NCBI GenBank assembly: GCA_002255065.1
Contig: NJEF01000059.1
Span: forward strand, 1 to 6,791
Direction: 5' to 3'
DNA from: Desulfurococcales archaeon ex4484_204
GTDB taxonomy: Archaea; Thermoproteota; Thermoprotei_A; Sulfolobales; NBVN01
DNA length: 6,791 nucleotides
Shown: one piece after another, positions 1-5,275 of the stretch
Layout of the letters: the number at the start of each line of letters is the position of its first letter
Numbering within the stretch: position 1 is the first letter of the stretch
Notes under the pieces: generated by a model
Told to the model about the DNA's origin: nothing
Databases searched by the model: none
The model's input: only the letters and a program-made list of their open reading frames with translations
Position numbers and translations under genes: made by a program

Positions 1-8
1 TTCTTTGG

Positions 9-611
9 ATGATTGGGGATAAAGCTGAAGCGATAAAAAATAGCCAAATAAGGTCAATGAAATTCACATTTTACCTCCTACCATCTATTAGGGAGGGGGG
101 TCTCTGGCTAGCTATTGCTGGCTTCACACTAGGCCTGCTTACCGTTAAAGGTTTAGACCTCCTAATTCCGCACCTGCACTTCATTAAGGGTTACGAGGGC
201 CCCCACACGAGGAGGTCTCTTAGGAAGGCGTGGCTGATAGCTCTAGCAATGATTATTCACAACGTGCCTGAAGGAATGGCTGTGGGTGCAGCAGCAACCT
301 ACAGCACTACTAGGGGGGTCCTCCTAGCCCTAGCCATAGGTGTTCAGGACATACCTGAGGGCCTAGCGGTAGCGATACCCTTAGCGATCGCTAGCGGCAA
401 CCCTACTAAGGCGTTCGCTATGGGGGCTCTAAGCGGTGCTGCTGAAGCTCTAGCAGCCCTAATACCTCCTCTCGTAGTTACGGCTATAGCAACCACCCTA
501 CCGTTAATAATGGCGCTAGCAGCTGGGGCTATGGTGTACGTAGTAGTTCATGAGGTGGTGCCCGACATCTATGGCCACGGCTCGGTGAATTGGGATACTC
601 TCGAAGATTAG
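9..611 (+). CDS. ZIP-family metal transporter (GufA-like), N-terminally short
   Basis: Integral membrane transporter of divalent metals such as zinc, iron or manganese; the metal is not determinable here. Numbering from the ATG at 9, HNVPEG (84-89) and QDIPEG (113-118) are the paired metal-site motifs of helices 4 and 5. A glutamate-bearing helix, GALSGAAEAL (139-148), and a last helix ending in VVVHEVVPD (178-186) follow; these features match the GufA branch. LDLLIPHLH (49-57) is the typical end of helix 3. ZIP proteins of this type are usually about 250-270 aa, and the region before residue 20 should hold helices 1 and 2. Instead it is polar and AT-rich. The start is uncertain: the frame is open to the window edge, and an ATG at 57, preceded by AAGGT, begins exactly where homology seems to start. 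The 3' end overlaps the convergent gene by 4 bp. Family call is firm; intactness is not. Confidence 0.85.
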   Translation: MIGDKAEAIKNSQIRSMKFTFYLLPSIREGGLWLAIAGFTLGLLTVKGLDLLIPHLHFIKGYEGPHTRRSLRKAWLIALAMIIHNVPEGMAVGAAATYSTTRGVLLALAIGVQDIPEGLAVAIPLAIASGNPTKAFAMGALSGAAEALAALIPPLVVTAIATTLPLIMALAAGAMVYVVVHEVVPDIYGHGSVNWDTLED

Positions 612-898
612 CGCCTGCTCATGGTTGTTAGGAGCTTTAGCATGTTAGGGACCTTTCTGAACTCCTTTAAGGCATTACCGTACATAGCGGCTAGGTCGCT
701 GGCTAGGTCGCTGGGTAGCTCACCACCTATAGACTTCTTGAAAGCCCTCCTGAACCTCCAGGCTCTTACCGCTAGGCTCAGCTTCGCACTAGCTGTTAGA
801 ATAACTATCCTAGCTATCAGTGAAGCAATAGCTAGCGCGACGGACGCTACTAGGTATGCGGTTCTAGCGCCCCTAACAACCCTAGCCCTCAACGCCAC
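608..898 (-). CDS. Small membrane-anchored helical protein of unknown function
   Basis: Unrecognised 96-aa protein, starting at a GTG. Residues 14-34 form one hydrophobic stretch (AYLVASVALAIASLIARIVIL), probably a membrane helix. A basic segment follows (RAWRFRRAFKK, 45-55), then an amphipathic helix around LPSDLASDLAAMY (61-73) and a basic tail. This layout suggests an anchor with a cytosolic helical domain. Its start lies 17 bp inside the end of the winged-helix gene, so translation is probably coupled; AGGGAG lies just upstream of the GTG, and GGGGTG further up. The opposite strand is also open over 621-908, but the minus reading is preferred because of operon position, coupling, and the shared motif with the gene at 1384-1845. 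An in-frame 12-bp tandem duplication encodes SDLASDLA. Function unknown; membrane location is inferred. Confidence 0.65.
   Translation of the reverse strand: MALRARVVRGARTAYLVASVALAIASLIARIVILTASAKLSLAVRAWRFRRAFKKSIGGELPSDLASDLAAMYGNALKEFRKVPNMLKLLTTMSRR
689..712. repeat. 12-bp tandem direct repeat, two copies
   Basis: GGCTAGGTCGCT occurs twice in perfect tandem. It lies inside the minus-strand 96-aa gene and is in frame there, encoding SDLA twice. It falls inside the helical motif shared with the gene at 1384-1845, so it may be a recent slippage duplication or simply constrained helix-repeat coding. Confidence 0.9.
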
Positions 899-1325
899 GC
901 TCCCTTAAACACCCCCTCAACGTAATCCTGGGCCTGCTGTTGCTACCCAGGTTTACCAGGACACCCCGCCTCATTAACTTCCTAACCCTGCTACTAATAA
1001 CCCTCCTCGATGCAGAGCCCCTAAGCACCCTAACCCTCCTAGTTATCTCCGATATCGTTAGCTCGTCGCAGCTGGACAGGACCTCAATTACGGCCCTATC
1101 TATCGGGTCTGCAAGCCCTAACGACTTAACAGTAGATAGAACCCTCTCAGCGGCCCTTAACGCGGTTGCTGCAGGCAATGAGAGGGACACAACCAGCTTA
1201 AAGGCTATCGATACCGCCTCACCGCTACCGCTTAAATCCTTAAGAACGGCCTCAATAACCTCCAACCTCCTGAGAACCGATATAAGGAGGTTCTCAAGCC
1301 TCCCTAACCTATCGCTAGCACTCAA
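882..1325 (-). CDS. Winged-helix DNA-binding protein, putative transcription regulator
   Basis: A 147-aa protein in three parts. Residues 7-32 form a leucine-rich predicted coiled coil (RLGRLENLL, then RRLEVIEAVLKDL), probably for oligomerisation. Residues 36-70 form a helical linker. Residues 73-138 look like a winged helix-turn-helix: DPIDRAVIEVLS is helix 1, LTISEITRRVRVL helix 2, SRRVISSRVRKLMRRGVL the recognition helix running into the wing, and SRPRITLRG the wing strand. That pattern is typical of archaeal ArsR/MarR-like regulators, but I cannot name a family. The start is TTG, chosen because a perfect GGTGAG lies 5 nt upstream. A TATA-like box about 40 bp upstream of the start suggests its own promoter. 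It overlaps the downstream membrane-protein gene by 17 bp, so the two probably work together. DNA target unknown; Cys86 and Cys139 are the only cysteines. Confidence 0.8.
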   Translation of the reverse strand: MSASDRLGRLENLLISVLRRLEVIEAVLKDLSGSGEAVSIAFKLVVSLSLPAATALRAAERVLSTVKSLGLADPIDRAVIEVLSSCDELTISEITRRVRVLRGSASRRVISSRVRKLMRRGVLVNLGSNSRPRITLRGCLRERGVEG

Positions 1326-1330
1326 AACAC

Positions 1331-1336
1331 CTCACC
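1331..1336 (-). promoter_or_regulatory. Ribosome binding site deciding a TTG start
   Basis: On the minus strand this reads GGTGAG, 5 nt before the TTG at 1325. It complements the conserved archaeal 16S 3' end and is the main reason for choosing that non-ATG start for the winged-helix gene. Confidence 0.75.
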
Positions 1337-1360
1337 GGCACCCTTTAGGGATGGGCTTAA

Positions 1361-1372
1361 TCCCTTAAAAAG
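1361..1372 (-). promoter_or_regulatory. TATA-like box for the winged-helix gene
   Basis: The minus strand reads CTTTTTAAGGGA in the 58-bp gap between the two minus-strand genes. Its centre is about 40 bp from the TTG start, which would put transcription start near 1340, just ahead of the ribosome binding site. The T run could instead help terminate the upstream transcript. No clear BRE was identified. Confidence 0.4.
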
Positions 1373-1383
1373 ATGATTTGGCT

Positions 1384-1845
1384 TTACTCCCCCTCTTCCT
1401 CCTTAAGGGATTTAAGTAGGTTTATAGCCTCCTCAATCTTCTCCCTATCCCTAGGCCTCCTCTCCTTCAACCTCTCTAGAGACCTTAGAGCCCTATCGAC
1501 GTCGCTGCCTTTAGAGGGCTTTATCATAACGAAGGCCTCTTTACCCTTTATAGCGTTCTCAATAGCCTTAACGAGGCCCCCAATGCTTGGAGCAGCCTCA
1601 AGCCTCCTCTTAAGGAAGTCCTTAGTCATCTCCTTAGCTAGGTCCTCAGGAACCCCCTTCTCAGTAAGGCTTTTATAGAAGGACGCTACCTCCTCACCAA
1701 CCCTCTTACCATCCATCGTCGTCATTATCATATCTATGAACTCCTTAAAAGGGTTCCTAAGCCCTTCCAGGAACTCCGAAACAGCCCTAAGGACCTCCCT
1801 AACCTCCTCGGCCTCGCTAACACCCTTACTAGGCTTGGAGCTCAT
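1384..1845 (-). CDS. Conserved-looking helical protein of unknown function
   Basis: A 153-aa soluble protein with no signal peptide or membrane segment. It appears almost wholly helical and highly charged. The N-terminal half has an amphipathic stretch (VREVLRAVSEFLEGL). The centre contains FYKSLTEKGVPEDLAKEM (56-73), a motif style common in small archaeal proteins (a 'G-x-P-x-D-L-A' turn and helix). The C-terminal third is a Glu/Lys/Arg-rich probable coiled coil (about 114-151). The start is set at the ATG at 1845 rather than the in-frame GTG at 1854, because that GTG is itself part of a GGTGAG ribosome binding site placed 4 nt before the ATG. It is first of three minus-strand small genes, 58 bp upstream of the winged-helix gene. 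Function not recognised; a role with its neighbours is only inference. Confidence 0.75.
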   Translation of the reverse strand: MSSKPSKGVSEAEEVREVLRAVSEFLEGLRNPFKEFIDMIMTTMDGKRVGEEVASFYKSLTEKGVPEDLAKEMTKDFLKRRLEAAPSIGGLVKAIENAIKGKEAFVMIKPSKGSDVDRALRSLERLKERRPRDREKIEEAINLLKSLKEEEGE

Positions 1846-1849
1846 GTAT

Positions 1850-1855
1850 CTCACC
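1850..1855 (-). promoter_or_regulatory. Ribosome binding site that moves the start to ATG 1845
   Basis: The minus strand reads GGTGAG followed by ATAC and then ATG. The upstream in-frame GTG (1852-1854) is contained in this site, so the longer reading with three extra residues is unlikely. Confidence 0.75.
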
Positions 1856-1965
1856 GAGAGTAAGGTACCTGGTCACGCTATTTAGTGTTAACCCATTAAA
1901 GTGATCAGAGGTCATGGAGCTAGTAGCCACTCCCGTGCTGAACGCTATCAACGTTAACCTTCAGG

Positions 1966-1975
1966 CGTAGCTACG
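1966..1975. repeat. Perfect 10-bp palindrome, possible operator
   Basis: CGTAGCTACG is its own reverse complement. It sits between the two divergent promoters, about 120 bp from each start codon, so it is placed like a dimeric regulator site. It could also be chance; no second copy was seen in the region. Confidence 0.35.
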
Positions 1976-1987
1976 TACAGCAGCGTT

Positions 1988-2013
1988 GCCGTAAGTGCTT
2001 TAAACGGCTTACG
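1988..2013. repeat. Overlapping inverted repeats (alternative stems)
   Basis: GCCGT (1988-1992) pairs with ACGGC (2004-2008), and CGTAAG (1990-1995) pairs with CTTACG (2008-2013). The two pairings share bases and cannot form together. The arms are short, so this may be a protein-binding inverted repeat, a weak RNA switch-like structure, or chance. Confidence 0.3.
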
Positions 2014-2047
2014 CCCTAGCTATGGAGGCCTAGTAAGTCGCTAGCTA

Positions 2048-2064
2048 AAGTTTTTAGATATTTA
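2048..2064 (+). promoter_or_regulatory. TATA-like promoter element for the SsnA-like gene
   Basis: AAGTTTTTAGATATTTATG is the strongest AT-rich block in the intergenic region, about 25-40 bp before the ATG. Transcription from it would start close to the ribosome binding site, giving a very short leader, as is usual in these archaea. Confidence 0.5.
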
Positions 2065-2076
2065 TGCTAGGTATTT

Positions 2077-2082
2077 AAGGAG
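2077..2082 (+). promoter_or_regulatory. Ribosome binding site of the SsnA-like gene
   Basis: AAGGAG lies 5 nt before the ATG at 2088 and supports that start. Confidence 0.6.
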
Positions 2083-2087
2083 TCTCT

Positions 2088-3410
2088 ATGGAGTTAACAA
2101 CGCTAATTAGGGCATCCCTCATAGTAACCATGGATAGCGCTGGTAGGGTGGTTAGGGACGGGGAGATCCTCATCGAGGGTAGGGAGGTCATCGCTATCGG
2201 TAAGTCGGGTGAGGTGTCCGGGAAGTTCGGTGCTGAGTTAAGGATCGACGCTAGGGGGGAAGTAGTTATACCCGGCCTCATAGATTCCCATAGACACCTG
2301 TACGGGATCTTAACTAGGGGTATGCCTGTTAAGGTGCGGCCTAAGGACTTCATAAGCTTCCTAGAGGACTTCTGGTGGCCCTACGTCGAGAACCAGCTAA
2401 CTAAGGAGCACATCTACGCTGCTGCCAAAGCCTCAGCCCTTGAGGCCTTAAAGACCGGGACAACCACGGTTGTGGACATCCTTGAAGCCCCGTACGCCCT
2501 GCCCGGTGCTCTAGAGGTTGAGGCTAGAGCGCTTGAGGAGGTGGGGCTACGTGGCTACCTATCATTCGAGGTTACTGAGAGGGCTGGTGAGGAGGTTAGG
2601 GACATGGGATTCACGGAGAACGTGAACATGGTTAGGAGGGGCGGGGACCTAGTTAGAGGGACCCTAGCAATACACACAACGTTTACGTGCAGCCCTGAAT
2701 GCATTAGGAGGGCTGGGGAGCTGGGTAGGTCCCTTAAGGCGAGGATTCAGCTACACCTAGAGGAGGGCGATTATGAGAAGATGTACGCTAGGGTTAAGTA
2801 CAGGAAGCTACCGGTGGAGCTCTACGAGGACCTGGGGTTCCTAGGCCCTAATGTAATAGCTGCTCAGTGCGTTACAACGGAGCCTAAGGAGTTAGAGATC
2901 CTGAGGAGGTATGGAGTTAACTTGGTCCACGTACCGATGAGCAACTGCGAGGTCGGCGGGGGCTTCGCCCCAATACCTGAAGCGATCGATACGGGTTTGA
3001 ACGTCGGGCTAGGCACCGACGGCTATGTAACAAACATGTTCGACGTAATGAGGTTCGCCTTCCTAATCCATAAGTGCAGGCTTAAGAACCCCCAGGTAAT
3101 GCCCGCCCACGAGGTCTTCAGGATGGCTACGTCCAACGCGGGGAGGGCCCTCAACGCCAACATAGGCTCTATAATGCCTGGCTACCTAGCCGACATAGCC
3201 ATCCTTAGGTTTAAACCCCCAACACCTCTAAGCGAGGTTAACGTAGTCGATATGCTAGCCCTCTTCGGCTACTTAGCCGAGGTTGATAAGGTGATCGTTA
3301 ACGGGGCGCTAGTGGTTGATGGAGGTAGGAGCGTTAGGGTTGATGAGGAGGCGGTTAGGGAGGGGTGTGTAAGGGCTAGTGAGGACCTATGGAGCAGGGC
3401 CGGTAGCTAG
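2088..3410 (+). CDS. SsnA-like aminohydrolase (ATZ/TRZ amidohydrolase family)
   Basis: Cytosolic metal-dependent hydrolase, 440 aa, full length for the family, of the type that deaminates or dechlorinates heterocycles (guanine deaminase, SsnA). SsnA-like hallmarks are the FWWPYV segment (95-100), TGTTTVVDILEAP (123-135), GLRGYLSFEVTERAGEE (153-169), TDGYVTNMF (310-318) and the C-terminal PPTPL (377-381). Metal ligands are HRH (His68, His70), His223 in HLEEG with Glu226 as the expected proton carrier, and Asp311 in GLGTDG. The expected strand-6 His of the 'AAHC' motif is Gln260 (IAAQCV), a real departure from the family. SsnA is itself an uncharacterised aminohydrolase linked to purine and molybdenum hydroxylase clusters, so the substrate is inferred only from context. 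The 3' end overlaps the convergent amidohydrolase gene by 24 bp. It has its own promoter, separate from the minus-strand hydroxylase operon. Confidence 0.88.
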   Translation: MELTTLIRASLIVTMDSAGRVVRDGEILIEGREVIAIGKSGEVSGKFGAELRIDARGEVVIPGLIDSHRHLYGILTRGMPVKVRPKDFISFLEDFWWPYVENQLTKEHIYAAAKASALEALKTGTTTVVDILEAPYALPGALEVEARALEEVGLRGYLSFEVTERAGEEVRDMGFTENVNMVRRGGDLVRGTLAIHTTFTCSPECIRRAGELGRSLKARIQLHLEEGDYEKMYARVKYRKLPVELYEDLGFLGPNVIAAQCVTTEPKELEILRRYGVNLVHVPMSNCEVGGGFAPIPEAIDTGLNVGLGTDGYVTNMFDVMRFAFLIHKCRLKNPQVMPAHEVFRMATSNAGRALNANIGSIMPGYLADIAILRFKPPTPLSEVNVVDMLALFGYLAEVDKVIVNGALVVDGGRSVRVDEEAVREGCVRASEDLWSRAGS

Positions 3411-4751
3411 CGGGACGTACCTGCCGGCCCTACCAACCACCTCACCCTCATCAGCTACTAGGACCCCCCTGAGGAAGTTCTTAACAACCCTGAACCTAAC
3501 CTCTAAGCCCTCGTAGGGCGTGTAGTCGGTTCTAGACCTAATCCATGAGCTATCAACCCTAGCCCTCCCCCTATGGTCTACTAGGACTACGTTAGCCTCA
3601 GACCCCACGCTTATTGAGCCCCTCCTAGGGTATAGGTTGAGGATCCTAGCTGGGTGCTCGTTAAAGAGCTTCTGAACCTCGTAGAAACCCATCCCCGCCT
3701 TCTCCACGGCATATGTAGCTACTACAGGGAACGCGAACTCGAGGCCTCCAAGGCCTGGCGGGGAGCTCCACACATCCCCGCCCAGCTTCTCGCTCGAGTA
3801 GTAGGGCGCGTGGTCCGTTGAGATAACGTCTATTAAGCCCTCCTTAAGAGCTGACCACAGGGCCTCCCTATCCCTCCTAGCCCTTAACGGGGGTGTCACG
3901 GTTGCTAGCAAGCCCAGGCCGCTGGCACTGTCCACGTCGAGGAGCAGGTGGTGCGGTGCTACCTCGCTCGATAACGCCTTATGGAACGTCCTAGCGAGCC
4001 CTAGGGACTTAACACCTAGCTCAGAGGTTACGTGGCATACGTGGAGCCTAGCCCCTACATGCCTGGCCAGCGTGGAGGCCCTTAAGATCGCTTCAGCCTC
4101 AGCTATTGCTGGCCTAGCCCTGGACAGGGCTTCTAAGCCCCTACCACCCCCACCCCTAACAACCCTGGTCCAGTAGTTAACTATGTCCCTGTTCTCGCAG
4201 TGAGCTGCGAGGATCTTCCCGTACCTGGACGCAGTGCTTAGTGCTTCTAGGAGTAGAGCGTCGTCACCTATAGGGCCCGGCTCGCTGAGCATTATCTCCC
4301 CAAGGCCTACAGCGCCCTCCATAAAGAGCTGGGGGACCTCCTTGAGGTCGCTGAAGGAGTAGATCTCGCCGGCGTAGAGGGCTACATCGATAACCGCCTC
4401 CCTATTAACAATACCTACCTTCTCCCTAAACACCTTAAGGGTTGTTGTCTGCCACTCGCCAACACCTGCCATATCGCATACCAGGGAGTAGCCACCTACG
4501 GCGGCAGCGGCGGTACCGCTTGCGTAGGTCTCCTTAAACCACCCAGGGGAGAATATGTGGACGTGCATGTCTATAAACGATGGCAGGGCTATGAGGCCCT
4601 CCCCATTAACCACCTCCTCACCGCCGTAGATGCCCGGGTACGACCTGCCTAGGAAGGATATGAGGCCGTCCTTAACGCCTATGTCGACTGCTTCAAGGGT
4701 TCCCCCGTTAACGAAGACCTTAACGTTCCTAATCACTAGGTCCGCCTTCAA
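3387..4751 (-). CDS. Hydantoinase/allantoinase-like cyclic amidohydrolase lacking the bridging lysine
   Basis: A 454-aa TIM-barrel amidohydrolase of the dihydropyrimidinase/allantoinase/dihydroorotase group, which opens cyclic amide rings. Metal ligands seen: HVH (His63, His65) in PSFIDMHVH, His184 in AAHCEN, His240 in HVCHVTS, and Asp313 in STDHAPY. TPPLR (286-290) and PPGLGGLE (331-338) are further family blocks, and TDYTPYEG (408-415) is the hydantoinase/allantoinase tail. The first loop reads HVHIFSPG, so the Arg of dihydroorotase (HxHxR) is absent, which argues against pyrimidine synthesis. Where relatives have the carbamylated Lys ('GFKxF'), this protein reads GLGEIM (149-154): Gly151, then Glu152. 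The TTG start overlaps the TGA of the 2Fe-2S gene (TTGA), with GGTG 7 nt upstream, so translation is coupled. Last gene of the hydroxylase operon. Allantoin, a hydantoin or another lactam are possible substrates. Confidence 0.85.
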   Translation of the reverse strand: MKADLVIRNVKVFVNGGTLEAVDIGVKDGLISFLGRSYPGIYGGEEVVNGEGLIALPSFIDMHVHIFSPGWFKETYASGTAAAAVGGYSLVCDMAGVGEWQTTTLKVFREKVGIVNREAVIDVALYAGEIYSFSDLKEVPQLFMEGAVGLGEIMLSEPGPIGDDALLLEALSTASRYGKILAAHCENRDIVNYWTRVVRGGGGRGLEALSRARPAIAEAEAILRASTLARHVGARLHVCHVTSELGVKSLGLARTFHKALSSEVAPHHLLLDVDSASGLGLLATVTPPLRARRDREALWSALKEGLIDVISTDHAPYYSSEKLGGDVWSSPPGLGGLEFAFPVVATYAVEKAGMGFYEVQKLFNEHPARILNLYPRRGSISVGSEANVVLVDHRGRARVDSSWIRSRTDYTPYEGLEVRFRVVKNFLRGVLVADEGEVVGRAGRYVPLATGPAP

Positions 4752-5275
4752 TCCCTAGCACCTAACGCCTTCCTAGCCCTAAGCTCCTCTGCAGCTATCT
4801 TAACCGCCTTAACGAACCTGTGGTAGCTACCGCACCTACACAGGTTAGTGCTTAAGGCCTCCCTAACATCGTCATCGCTCGGGTTCAGGTTCCCCTTAAC
4901 CTCTAGGAGCCAGTAGGCAGCGATAACTACTCCAGGGATGCAGAAGCCGCACTGGGGTGCGTTAACCTTAATTAGGGCTTCCTGGATTGAGTGGAGGCTC
5001 CTAGAGCTAATGCCCTCAACGGTCACTACGTCCCTACCCCTAGCCTGAACAGTTAGCATAAGGCATGAGGGGACGAGCTCCCCATCAACTATTACTAGGC
5101 AGGCACCGCACTCACCCCTACCGCAGCCATCCTTAACGCTGGTAATCCCTAACCTCCTCCTGAGGGTGTCGAGGAGCCTCTCGTACGGCTTAACCCTCAA
5201 TACGTGCTTAACCCCGTTAACCCTCAGCTCAACGGGTACCTCCCGGACCCCTAGGCCTTCAGGCACCTCACCCAC
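4748..5275 (-). CDS. Molybdenum hydroxylase 2Fe-2S (small) subunit
   Basis: Electron-transfer subunit of a xanthine dehydrogenase/CO dehydrogenase-type hydroxylase, 175 aa, normal length. The N-terminal plant-ferredoxin domain carries Cys51, Cys56, Cys59 (CGRGECGAC) and Cys71 for one cluster. The C-terminal four-helix domain carries Cys109 and Cys112 (QCGFCIPG) and Cys146 and Cys148 (NLCRCGSY) for the cluster nearest the molybdenum site. All eight ligands are present. Small departures are CGFCIPG for CGFCTPG and CRCGSY for CRCTGY. It passes electrons from the molybdopterin subunit to the FAD subunit. The GTG start lies 8 bp inside the end of the FAD gene. Its ribosome binding site is weak, so coupling seems likely, and a GTG three codons further in is an alternative. 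It overlaps the amidohydrolase gene by 4 bp. Confidence 0.93.
   Translation of the reverse strand: MGEVPEGLGVREVPVELRVNGVKHVLRVKPYERLLDTLRRRLGITSVKDGCGRGECGACLVIVDGELVPSCLMLTVQARGRDVVTVEGISSRSLHSIQEALIKVNAPQCGFCIPGVVIAAYWLLEVKGNLNPSDDDVREALSTNLCRCGSYHRFVKAVKIAAEELRARKALGARD

Larger units (their letters stand above)
1846..2087. other. Divergent intergenic region
   Basis: About 240 bp between the start of the minus-strand unknown gene and the start of the plus-strand aminohydrolase. It contains the promoters of both genes, a perfect 10-bp palindrome at 1966-1975, and a pair of mutually exclusive short stems at 1988-2013. On the minus strand, CTAAATA near 1880 is a weak TATA candidate for the leftward gene. 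No tRNA or recognisable structured RNA is visible. Confidence 0.7.

Noticed and set aside
621..908. Plus-strand open frame of 95 codons opposite the small membrane protein
   Set aside because: It mirrors the minus-strand gene, which has operon position, coupling to the upstream gene and a motif shared with a neighbour. The plus reading has no such support.
940..1368. Plus-strand open frame opposite the winged-helix gene
   Set aside because: The minus strand encodes a recognisable winged helix with a perfect ribosome binding site. The plus reading is a low-complexity Leu/Thr/Ser-rich shadow.
1373..1678. Plus-strand open frame opposite the 153-aa gene
   Set aside because: Ser/Leu-rich translation typical of an antisense shadow, with no ribosome binding site noted.
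1901..1941. Possible C/D box small RNA (GTGATCA then CTGA)
   Set aside because: Box C is imperfect and no internal D' and C' boxes were found, so the resemblance is not enough.
1914..1970. 18-codon plus-strand open frame (MELVATPVLNAINVNLQA) with an upstream GTGATC
   Set aside because: A GTGATC 7 nt before the ATG resembles a ribosome binding site, but no promoter fits and it ends over 100 bp before the next gene. This short a frame is expected by chance.
3387..4751. Dihydroorotase (pyrC) annotation for the cyclic amidohydrolase
   Set aside because: The HxHxR arginine that binds the substrate carboxylate is replaced (HVHIF), the C-terminal block is hydantoinase/allantoinase-like, and the operon is catabolic rather than pyrimidine-synthetic.
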